A stretch of 6,771 bases of DNA from Patescibacteria group bacterium. GTDB taxonomy: Bacteria; Patescibacteriota; Minisyncoccia; Minisyncoccales; CG1-02-41-26. The stretch's first letter is position 1; every line of letters begins with the position of its first letter. This document shows positions 1 through 5,277 of this stretch, piece after piece. Position numbers and translations under genes: made by a program. The notes under the pieces are model-generated. The model saw nothing but the letters and a program-made list of their open reading frames with translations, did no database searches and was not told the DNA's origin. The stretch covers positions 1 through 6,771 of the forward strand of contig JAHJSK010000081.1 of NCBI GenBank assembly GCA_018830365.1. The letters run 5' to 3'.

Positions 1-135
1 CTTTTGGCTTACATTGTTTTAGAAAAAGAGAAATTCATTACCAATAAGACAATTTATCAAATAAAACAAGAATGCAGTTTTGATTTTCAAAAGGCTGATT
101 ACATTGTCAATACGCTATTTTTTCAATGTGCGTAA
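1..135 (+). CDS. 3' end of an unidentified protein (partial, runs off the left edge)
   Basis: An open frame of 44 codons runs from the first base to a TAA at 133-135; the start lies outside the window. The peptide begins LLAYIVLEKEKF and ends NTLFFQCA, with a Lys/Glu/Ile-rich composition like that of the other genes here. I do not recognise a family. It is the only plausible plus-strand gene and converges on the PIN gene, whose stop begins 15 bases after this one ends, so two transcripts would collide here with no visible terminator hairpin between them. A stop-free run of 45 codons is moderately unlikely by chance in AT-rich DNA, and that is the main support. Confidence 0.5.
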   Translation, partial: LLAYIVLEKEKFITNKTIYQIKQECSFDFQKADYIVNTLFFQCA

Positions 136-149
136 GTCCTGATATAATT

Positions 150-536
150 TTACCAAATAGTTTTTGAATAAAAATTTTTAATAATTTTATCTCGGGAAAT
201 TAAATAAGCGTCGAAGACTTTGGCAGTGGCAACAATGATTCTATCGTGGAGATCCTTGAATCCTTTAAGTTTATTCACTTCCAAAATTAAACTCCAATTA
301 ATTTCCGAGAAAATAAAATTGCTTGCCTGATTAAGTTTTAATACAATTTCTTCAAATTTTAAATTAACCTTCTTTTTGTCTAAAACATCAATTGTTTCTA
401 ACAAAACAATGGCTGGGATAATAATAGTCACTTCGCCTCTATCAGCCAAATCAAAAAATTTTTTAGCTTTATTGGAAAGCAAAGGGCTGTCTGCCAAATA
501 CCAAAGAAAAGAATGAGTATCAGCAATATAATACAT
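150..536 (-). CDS. PIN-domain ribonuclease toxin (VapC-like)
   Basis: The 128-residue product is a complete single PIN domain, the size expected of VapC-type toxins. PIN toxins are Mg2+-dependent RNases that usually cleave tRNA, rRNA or mRNA when freed from their antitoxin. The acidic active-site residues are all visible: Asp6 in the opening IADTHSFLWYL strand, Glu47 in VLLETIDVL, Asp95 and Asp98 in KDLHDRIIVATA, and Asp116 in LISRDKII. The ATG lies 3 bases after the stop of the upstream small gene, the spacing of a translationally coupled toxin-antitoxin operon. No good Shine-Dalgarno site precedes it, which also fits coupling. The RNA target cannot be read from the sequence. Family assignment is secure; toxin activity is inferred from family and context. 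Confidence 0.88.
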   Translation of the reverse strand: MYYIADTHSFLWYLADSPLLSNKAKKFFDLADRGEVTIIIPAIVLLETIDVLDKKKVNLKFEEIVLKLNQASNFIFSEINWSLILEVNKLKGFKDLHDRIIVATAKVFDAYLISRDKIIKNFYSKTIW

Positions 537-539
537 AAA

Positions 540-743
540 TTAAAATTCAACTTTTCCAAATACGCTCTTTTTAGCTTCCTCAATATCTTTTAAGGAAATT
601 TTTATTCCTTTTAGAATTCCTTTTAGAGAAATAGGTTTTTTTAAAAAAAATAATCTCTCCCCTTTCTTAATTTTGAGAAGTTCTTTTTCTAAATTCTCTA
701 ATTTTTTTATATATTCAGTTGGAATTATTAATTGATTAGCCAT
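540..743 (-). CDS. Small antitoxin partner of the PIN toxin (VapB-like)
   Basis: The 67-residue, Lys-rich protein sits directly upstream of the PIN gene and ends 3 bases before its ATG. The C-terminal part, around residues 39-64, reads SLKGILKGIKISLKDIEEAKKSVF split over a short turn (seen as KGILKGIKIS then DIEEAKKSVF). This resembles the toxin-binding tail found in many small antitoxins paired with PIN proteins. The N-terminal half, MANQLIIPTEYIKKLENLEKEL, is a strand followed by a helix and could form a DNA-binding or dimerisation unit, but no specific fold is obvious. The expected role is to neutralise the toxin and autoregulate the operon. The call rests mostly on gene pairing and the tail pattern. 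Confidence 0.75.
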   Translation of the reverse strand: MANQLIIPTEYIKKLENLEKELLKIKKGERLFFLKKPISLKGILKGIKISLKDIEEAKKSVFGKVEF

Positions 744-755
744 ATTTTAATTATC
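744..755 (-). promoter_or_regulatory. Possible -10 element for the toxin-antitoxin operon
   Basis: On the minus strand a GATAAT hexamer (5 of 6 matches to TATAAT) lies at 750-755, and only six bases separate it from the antitoxin ATG. Transcription from it would start at or next to the ATG, giving a leaderless mRNA. No good -35 hexamer is visible at 16-18 bases. AT-rich DNA makes chance matches common, so this is weak. Confidence 0.3.
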
Positions 756-778
756 TTTGAAACCGAAATGCCAAAGAG

Positions 779-795
779 GCCCCGCTTAGCGGGGC
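779..795 (-). terminator. GC-rich hairpin between the sigma-like gene and the toxin-antitoxin operon
   Basis: GCCCCGC and GCGGGGC form a perfect 7-bp stem around a TTA loop, by far the most GC-rich patch in this intergenic gap. It begins 15 bases downstream of the sigma-like gene's stop. On the minus strand it is followed by CTCTTTGG, so the U tract is poor. It could be an intrinsic or factor-assisted terminator isolating the toxin-antitoxin pair, or a dispersed palindromic repeat. Confidence 0.55.
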
Positions 796-809
796 ATATC
801 TGGGTAAAT

Positions 810-1835
810 TTAAAGTTTGAGTAAATAATACTTTCCCTTTTCATTTCCAGCAAAAAAGTTTTTGTCCTGTAAGCTCAAAAAAATCGTGTTTTCCTGCACT
901 TGACGCTGCTTTAAAACTTTTTCAATTATCTCTTCTTTGGGTAAAGGTTTGTTCGCGGTTTTTAAAATATCAATAATAATGTCTTTGACTGTTCCCGGCC
1001 TATATCCCCACTCTTTTAAAGCGTATATTCCCTTGCCAATCAAAACAAACATATCATTTTTAATAAGCTCATTGTGCACTGTTTGAGAATAAATTTCTTT
1101 TTTCTCGCAAACAGTTCCTTCTAACTCGCTCGCCAAATTAGTAATTTCTTTAAAGTGCAATGGTCTATTCTCTTTTTTCAAAATCAAAAAAGCTCTATCC
1201 TTGACTCCTTTTGGTTTAATTTCCGGCCAATCAGTCAACCCAAAATTATTCAAGGGTCCTTTTTCAATTCTTTTAAAAATTTCAAAAGAAGAATTAAAAA
1301 GTTCAGACGGCTCGTCTTTAAAAGTATTGAAAAATTCTTCTTCTGGCAAAGGTCTTTTTTCTTTTTCAAAAATTTTAACAAGGGTCTTTAAAAGCCCTTC
1401 TGCTTTTTGAAAAAGATTTTCATCAATAACCCAAAAAGAATAAAAATTATTATTTTCCCTAAAACGCTCAAATGTCTCTCCTAATGTTAAAAGAAAATAA
1501 ATATGGTTTTGGAACCGATCTCCGCCCAATTCAGAAAGTAAAATGTCTTCTCTTTTCAGCCCTCCTTGTTTTTCCAGATATTGTTCAAAGTAAGAAAAGG
1601 ATTTTTCTAATTCTTTTCTTCGCGCTTCCTTTGCCTCTTGTTTCAACCGCTCAAAAGCAATGTCCTCAATTTGACGAACCCTTTCTCTGGTAACTCCAAA
1701 ACTTTGACCAATGCTGTCCAAAGTTTCTCTTTGTCCGCTATCCAAACCAAACCTCCGCAAAATAATTTCTTTTTGTCTCGGAGGTAAAATTCCTAAAATA
1801 TTTGAACTAATTTTTTGATAATCTTGTGTAAACAT
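810..1835 (-). CDS. Sigma-70 region 4 / HARE-HTH protein (RNA-polymerase-associated regulator)
   Basis: The 341-residue protein opens with a sigma-70 region 4 helix-turn-helix at about residues 14-66. LPPRQKEIILRRFG is followed by TLDSIGQSFGVTRERVRQIE, the classic -35-recognition unit. No region 1.2, 2 or 3 precedes it, so it lacks the parts that bind and melt the -10 element and cannot act as a normal sigma factor alone. A charged linker (66-90) leads to a mostly winged-helix-like body. Residues about 208-278 (GVKDRAFLILKKENRPLHFKEIT to GIYALKEWGYRPGT) look like a HARE-HTH domain, the fold also found in the RNA polymerase delta subunit. Residues 281-341 look like another wHTH, and 90-205 may hold further degenerate copies. 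The role is inferred as modulating polymerase at promoters. The gene follows secF after 56 bases and has its own likely promoter. Confidence 0.8.
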   Translation of the reverse strand: MFTQDYQKISSNILGILPPRQKEIILRRFGLDSGQRETLDSIGQSFGVTRERVRQIEDIAFERLKQEAKEARRKELEKSFSYFEQYLEKQGGLKREDILLSELGGDRFQNHIYFLLTLGETFERFRENNNFYSFWVIDENLFQKAEGLLKTLVKIFEKEKRPLPEEEFFNTFKDEPSELFNSSFEIFKRIEKGPLNNFGLTDWPEIKPKGVKDRAFLILKKENRPLHFKEITNLASELEGTVCEKKEIYSQTVHNELIKNDMFVLIGKGIYALKEWGYRPGTVKDIIIDILKTANKPLPKEEIIEKVLKQRQVQENTIFLSLQDKNFFAGNEKGKYYLLKL

Positions 1836-1870
1836 ATTTTTAATCTAACAAATTTTATATATTTAGTCAA
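1836..1870 (-). promoter_or_regulatory. Sigma-70-type promoter for the sigma-region-4 gene, probably leaderless
   Basis: On the minus strand TTGACT (5 of 6 matches to the -35 consensus) lies at 1865-1870 and TAGATT (4 of 6 matches to the -10) at 1842-1847, with an exact 17-base spacer. Six bases separate the -10 from the ATG, so the predicted start of transcription is the A of the ATG itself. No Shine-Dalgarno site is present, which agrees with a leaderless mRNA. Confidence 0.5.
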
Positions 1871-1891
1871 GCCCACTTACTTTTATTTTCA

Positions 1892-2794
1892 CTATTTTGT
1901 TTTGGACTGCTGAAAAGTAACTAGAAGAGGGGAAGCCAAAAATATTGAAGAATAAACGCCACAAGAAATTCCTATAATTAAAGTTAAGGAAAAATATTTT
2001 AAAGAAGGATCTCCTAAAAAAAACATGGCAAAAAGAACAAGTAAAACAGTCAGCGCAGTGTTAAAACAGCGAGCCAAAGTTTCATTTAAACTTTTTTCCA
2101 CAGTAACAGCAAAGGACGAATCTTTTGCTTTTAAAAGATTTTCCCTTGTCCTATCAAAAACCACTATGGAATCGCTAATGGAATAACCGAAAATAGTTAA
2201 AAAGGCAACAACAATAGGAATAGTGATTTCGCAGCCCTGTAATTTTCCCAAAAAAGCCAAAACGCCCAATGGAACCAAAACATCGTGGCCCAAAGCAATA
2301 ATGCCGGCTATGCCATAAACATAGGACTTAACAGGGCGAGTGACTCTTCTGAAACTCAAAGTAACATAAAGCAAAATAGCCAAAAGAGCCAAAAAAATCA
2401 CAACTATTGTTTTCCCCTTCATTTCCTGTCCAATAATTGGACCAATCATTTGAAAACTTTCAGATCCTTGCTCAAGCTCTGCCAGTCCACCTAATCGCTT
2501 TAAAATTTCCTGATGATTCTCTTCGCTGATGTTTTTCATTTTTAAAATAAATCCTTTATCACCTTTTTTTTGTAAAGAAATTTCTCCCAAATCAAGCCCT
2601 GACAGGGTTTGTCGGACAATTTCAACAGAAGGAACCTCATTTGCATTTTTGTAAGCAAGCTCCAGCGAACTGCCGCCTGTAAAATCAATGCCTAATTTTA
2701 AACCAAAAAGAAAAATACTCGCCACAGCCGCGACAGACAAAAAAAAGGAAACAATGTAAAAAATTTTTCTATATTTTATAAAAGCAAAATACAT
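1892..2794 (-). CDS. secF: Protein-export membrane protein SecF
   Basis: The 300-residue protein is complete and of normal length for SecF, which works with SecD in the SecDF complex. That complex uses the proton-motive force to help pull preproteins through SecYEG and release them outside the membrane. The order of parts is canonical. A first membrane helix spans about 9-30, followed by the signature GLKLGIDFTGGSSLEL at 32-46 and a small extracytoplasmic domain to about 125. Five further helices follow at roughly 128-147, 157-180, 189-210, 243-261 and 266-293. Conserved stretches include GHDVLVPLG at 169-177, GYSISDSIVVFDRTREN at 203-219 and NETLARCFNTALT at 237-249; Asp208 and Arg215 lie in the family's core motif. 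The ATG gives the expected short cytoplasmic N-terminus. secD lies upstream but about 950 bases away, which is unusual. Confidence 0.95.
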   Translation of the reverse strand: MYFAFIKYRKIFYIVSFFLSVAAVASIFLFGLKLGIDFTGGSSLELAYKNANEVPSVEIVRQTLSGLDLGEISLQKKGDKGFILKMKNISEENHQEILKRLGGLAELEQGSESFQMIGPIIGQEMKGKTIVVIFLALLAILLYVTLSFRRVTRPVKSYVYGIAGIIALGHDVLVPLGVLAFLGKLQGCEITIPIVVAFLTIFGYSISDSIVVFDRTRENLLKAKDSSFAVTVEKSLNETLARCFNTALTVLLVLFAMFFLGDPSLKYFSLTLIIGISCGVYSSIFLASPLLVTFQQSKTK

Positions 2795-2806
2795 AGATTA
2801 ATCTAT
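2793..2806. repeat. 14-bp perfect palindrome at the secF start codon
   Basis: ATAGATTAATCTAT is a perfect palindrome that overlaps the first base of the secF ATG. It sits at the outer end of the left inverted-repeat arm of the secD-secF insertion. It could be an operator or an insertion-site remnant. The minus-strand copy also supplies TAGATT, the same -10-like hexamer seen ahead of the sigma-like gene, 5 bases before the ATG. Confidence 0.45.
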
Positions 2807-2844
2807 CGCAAAACTCAAAACGCAAAACTCAAAATTTAAAACGG
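2794..2844. repeat. Left arm of the inverted repeat flanking the secD-secF insertion (7-nt units)
   Basis: Positions 2810-2844 read as five 7-base units: aaaactc, aaaacgc, aaaactc, aaaattt, aaaacgg. The stretch 2814-2833 is the exact reverse complement of 3721-3740 (20 of 20 bases), and the adjoining 2794-2806 nearly matches the reverse complement of 3741-3755. Together the arms are imperfect inverted repeats of roughly 40 bases. The same unit type occurs inside tsaD at 6078-6105. Confidence 0.7.
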
Positions 2845-2909
2845 CTTGAACATTAAAATTTAGAATGCCATCTTTTCCTCAAATTCAGAAACATTTTGAA
2901 TTTTCTGGA

Positions 2910-3399
2910 TTAAATTATCCAAGCAATGTTTCCATGCCCTCTATGCAAAAAATCGTAATGTTTATTTTGCTGGCCTTCGGTCATTTCGTTTTTGTAAAAA
3001 TCTATCACCCATTTTTCTAATTTCTTTAATTGCTCTCTTAAATCTTTGTCAATTACTCCTTCCACTTCTTCTTCTAAAGATTTTACTTTTCTCTCAAACC
3101 AGCTTAATTTTAGACGCAAATTATAATTCTCTGTAAAAAGCTCAGGGGCTTTTTCTTCTTTATTGATGCAATCTTCGCATAAAAAAATTGAATATCCTCC
3201 TATTTTTTCTCCTCCTTCCTCTATTTAGCCATACTTATCATATCTGCTTTCCATTACTTCTATTTCTTCCTTTCCCTGTTCTCGTTCTTTATGTCCCTTA
3301 AGGCAAACCTCGCAAACTCCCTTTCTAATTTCTCTTTCCGCGCGCTCTCTCTCTCTCTGAAATTTCGGATGATTTAAATGAATCTTTTATTTCTGCCAT
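2910..3399 (-). pseudogene. Broken Zn-ribbon-like protein (frameshift at a GA/CT tract plus one internal stop)
   Basis: The frame starts at the ATG at 3397-3399 (MAEIKDSFKSSEISERER) and hits a stop after about 24 codons. Shifting frame within the GA tract (3345-3358) gives a coherent continuation, EREIRKGVCEVCLKGHKERE, which ends at a TAA (3225-3227). In that same frame the protein resumes with IEEGGEKIGGYSIFLCEDCINKE and runs to a TAA at 2910-2912. The two CxxC pairs (codons at 3303-3314 and 3168-3179) are split by the stop but form a plausible Zn ribbon, CX2C-X41-CX2C. The C-terminal half has a Lys/Glu-rich helical stretch and ends with HYDFLHRGHGNIAWII. One extra GA unit would restore the first junction; the stop needs a second change. 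Repaired length is about 163 residues. The family is unknown. A 69-residue piece starting at a TTG (3117-3119) is only the open tail of this gene. Confidence 0.6.
3345..3358. repeat. (CT)7 dinucleotide tract inside the broken Zn-ribbon gene
   Basis: Seven CT units (AG on the coding strand) sit exactly where the reading frame changes. Gain of one unit, or loss of two, would join the upstream ATG frame to the downstream Zn-ribbon frame. This is the arrangement seen in slipped-strand phase-variable genes, but it can equally arise from decay or an assembly error. Confidence 0.7.
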
Positions 3400-3446
3400 A
3401 GTTTTTGTTTAAATTTAATTTTTAATTTTTATCCGACCTTTTGATT

Positions 3447-3665
3447 TTAAATTTTGATTAATTCTCTTAAGGAAAAAGGAGATAAATTCTTTGCCTGAAT
3501 AAATTCATTAAGATTTATTTTCATTATCTCAATGTTGACAATTTTTCCATCTTCACCAAAATCAATCACGACATTCCCCTGAATTTCAGAGTCAACACTC
3601 TTTTTTTTACTTAAACGAATGGAAAGGATATTTGAATTTTTATCGTATTTAATGTGAGATTTCAT
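3447..3665 (-). CDS. DUF2283-like small protein
   Basis: The 72-residue product fits the DUF2283 pattern: an opening strand IKYDKNSNILSIRLSKKK, then a central VVIDFGEDGKIVNIEIM that corresponds to the family's typical acidic turn and the I-x-I-E strand. Family members are small alpha/beta proteins of unknown biochemical role. They are often found beside DUF4258 genes in toxin-antitoxin-like pairs. No DUF4258 partner is visible here; the nearest downstream gene is the broken Zn-ribbon gene, 47 bases away. The ATG is preceded by TATACC and six bases, so the mRNA may be leaderless. The gene lies wholly inside the segment separating secD from secF, which suggests it arrived with that segment. Confidence 0.75.
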   Translation of the reverse strand: MKSHIKYDKNSNILSIRLSKKKSVDSEIQGNVVIDFGEDGKIVNIEIMKINLNEFIQAKNLSPFSLRELIKI

Positions 3666-3713
3666 AGAATTGGTATAAAAAATTTATTTTTAAAAGGAAT
3701 TTTCAACTTAAAT

Positions 3714-3755
3714 TTAAAGATTTGAGTTTTGCGTTTTGAGATATTGATTTATCTA
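3714..3755. repeat. Right arm of the inverted repeat flanking the secD-secF insertion
   Basis: The 7-base units ttaaaga, tttgagt, tttgcgt, tttgaga, tattgat and ttatcta run from 3714 to 3755. Bases 3721-3740 are the exact reverse complement of 2814-2833. The arm overlaps the secD stop codon (3749-3751), so the repeat joins the end of secD directly, just as the left arm joins the start of secF. Confidence 0.7.
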
Positions 3756-5122
3756 GTCCACAGCCATTTTATTTTTTCTAATCTCGTGCCAACAAATACC
3801 ATCAAAAAAATTCTTGTTATAAATAAAGCGGAAAACAAACTGGCTAAAATGCCCAAACTCAAGGCCAAAGCAAATCCCTTGACGAAATTAGTCCCAAAAG
3901 AAAACATTATCAAGGCAATCATTAAAGCAGTGAAATGACTATCTCTTACAGCTGGCCAGGACCGAGAAAAACTTTTTTCAACAGCTACAAGAAAGGTTTC
4001 TCCTTGTTTTAATTCTTCTCTTTTTCTTTCAAAATTTAAAACATTGGCATCAACAGCCATACCCACTGATAAAATAGCTCCTCCAATGCCAGCTAAAGTA
4101 AGGGTAACAGGAATGAGCTTAAATAAGCTTAACAGAATAATTCCATAAATTAACAAACTGACCGAAGCCAAAAAACCAGAGACGCGATAAACCAAAATCA
4201 TAAACAGAGCCACAGCCAAAAACCCGTAAACCCCGGCTTGCAATGATTTTTCCAAAGAAATTTTCCCCAGAGTAGGTCCAACAATATCTTGGTAAATCAA
4301 CTTAATGGGAACAGGCAAAGCGCCTGCGTTTAAATTGCGGACCAATTCTTTTGCCTCGTTAATGGTAAATTTTCCGCTAATTTGCGCTTTCCCGCCAGAA
4401 ATGGCCTCCCTGACAACTGGCGCGGAAATCAAAACATTGTCAATATAAATAGCCACTCGTTTATCAACATTTCTTGAAGTTAAATCCTCAAAAATTTTAG
4501 CTCCTTCCTCGTTAAATTCCAAAGCCACTTGCGGCTCTAATGCGGTTTGTCCAAAATCAAGCTCTGCTTTTTTTAAATATTTGCCAGTAAGATTAGTGGA
4601 TCTAAAATAAAAATCTTCCGTGATTGTTTCCCCGTTTTTTTGCCTTTCTAAAATTTGGTCTATTTCCTCTTTTGTTTTTTCTTCCTTGAATTCTAAATAA
4701 GGGGTTTTTCCAATCATTTCAATGGCTTGCGCGTTTTTAATACCGGGAAGCTCCACAACCAATTGTTTGCGCTCGCCTTTTTCTTCCACCCTTACAATCG
4801 GCTCCCTGACTCCAAAAAGATTAATTCTCCTTTCAATAACATCTCTTAATCCTTGCATCACCTCGCTTTTTTCTTTTTTTTCAACGGATTGAAGGTCAGC
4901 GTCGTAAATCAACTGACTCCCTCCTTGCAAATCCAAACCGAGCTTAAAAGGTATTACTGGAATATGAGGAATTTCCAAAATTTGCGCGCGCAAAGTTTTT
5001 GTCTGAAAATCATTAATATATTCTATGGACTGATTCAAATATTCAGGCAATACAATTGCAACGCCAAAAACAGCCAAAGCAAAAATCGCTATTAAGCAAA
5101 TGTAAATTTTTCTTTTTTTCAT
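3749..5122 (-). CDS. secD: Protein translocase subunit SecD
   Basis: The 457-residue protein is the SecD half of the SecDF export motor and is of ordinary length for non-enterobacterial SecD. A signal-anchor helix lies at 7-25. The extracytoplasmic P1 region begins with LGLDLQGGSQLIYDAD at 61-76 and continues through GLRDVIERRINLFGVREPIV (91-110) and VELPGIKNAQAIEMIGKTPYLEF (123-145). Residues about 195-275 complete the periplasmic domain (IYIDNVLISAPVV, then NLNAGALPVPI). A membrane domain follows with helices near 296-312, 318-338, 341-356, 397-412 and 415-445. It includes GMAVDANVLNFERKREEL at 354-371 and GFALALSLGILASLFSALFITR at 416-437. Asp358 is the conserved membrane acidic residue. 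Residues 394-399 read DSHFTA where many SecD proteins have D-x-N-x-T-T. tsaD lies 155 bases upstream. Confidence 0.95.
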   Translation of the reverse strand: MKKRKIYICLIAIFALAVFGVAIVLPEYLNQSIEYINDFQTKTLRAQILEIPHIPVIPFKLGLDLQGGSQLIYDADLQSVEKKEKSEVMQGLRDVIERRINLFGVREPIVRVEEKGERKQLVVELPGIKNAQAIEMIGKTPYLEFKEEKTKEEIDQILERQKNGETITEDFYFRSTNLTGKYLKKAELDFGQTALEPQVALEFNEEGAKIFEDLTSRNVDKRVAIYIDNVLISAPVVREAISGGKAQISGKFTINEAKELVRNLNAGALPVPIKLIYQDIVGPTLGKISLEKSLQAGVYGFLAVALFMILVYRVSGFLASVSLLIYGIILLSLFKLIPVTLTLAGIGGAILSVGMAVDANVLNFERKREELKQGETFLVAVEKSFSRSWPAVRDSHFTALMIALIMFSFGTNFVKGFALALSLGILASLFSALFITRIFLMVFVGTRLEKIKWLWTR

Positions 5123-5194
5123 TTATTGTCAAAAATTAATTATTAACATGCAGCGCGCCTAAATATCGCAACACGCGCTCACAAATGCAACTAT

Positions 5195-5231
5195 TTTATA
5201 CTAGTTTATACTAGCGTCACAAATTAGTCAA
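5195..5231 (-). promoter_or_regulatory. Tandem promoter-like elements upstream of secD
   Basis: A 10-base unit (tttatactag, plus strand) is repeated back to back at 5195-5204 and 5205-5214, giving two minus-strand TATAAA -10 candidates. TTGTGA at 5217-5222 lies 16 bases before the second. TTGACT at 5226-5231 lies 15 bases before the first, or 17 before an alternative TAAACT. Start of transcription near 5188 would leave a leader of about 65 bases. That leader has a possible AGCGCG/CGCGCT stem and no Shine-Dalgarno site. Confidence 0.45.
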
Positions 5232-5277
5232 ACAAAAATCCCGAACAATTTAGAATTTTTTCGCTCAATTTTATTTT

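Larger units (their letters stand above)
2794..3755. other. Inserted segment between secD and secF bounded by inverted repeats
   Basis: In most bacteria secD and secF are adjacent, overlapping or fused; here about 950 bases lie between them. The segment starts and ends with inverted repeats that touch the secF start codon and the secD stop codon respectively. Its contents are one intact DUF2283-like gene and one broken Zn-ribbon gene, both on the minus strand. No transposase, integrase or target duplication is visible. It may be a non-autonomous mobile cassette, or a patch assembled by recombination between heptamer repeats. Bases 2845-2909 hold no gene, only AT-rich sequence with short partial palindromes. 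Confidence 0.5.

Noticed and set aside
394..399. Damaged SecD because residues 394-399 read DSHFTA (protein coordinates) rather than D-x-N-x-T-T
   Set aside because: All other SecD motifs and helices are intact, so this is most likely lineage variation, not loss of function.
1155..1693. Three plus-strand open frames opposite the sigma-like gene
   Set aside because: They lie antisense to a strongly supported gene, overlap one another, and their Phe/Lys-rich peptides match no family.
2910..3119. A stand-alone 69-residue gene starting at TTG (3117-3119)
   Set aside because: The same frame is open upstream through a CxxC motif to the TAA at 3225, so this is the tail of a longer broken gene, not a separate gene with its own start.
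2794..3755. Complete insertion sequence between secD and secF
   Set aside because: The interior has no transposase or resolvase and no clear target-site duplication, so only a possible non-autonomous element is claimed.
3729..3938. Plus-strand open frame over the end of secD
   Set aside because: It is antisense to the conserved SecD membrane helices and has no start signal or recognisable product.
5123..5194. Riboswitch or small RNA in the secD leader
   Set aside because: Only one weak 6-bp stem with a large loop is visible and no known aptamer core can be recognised.
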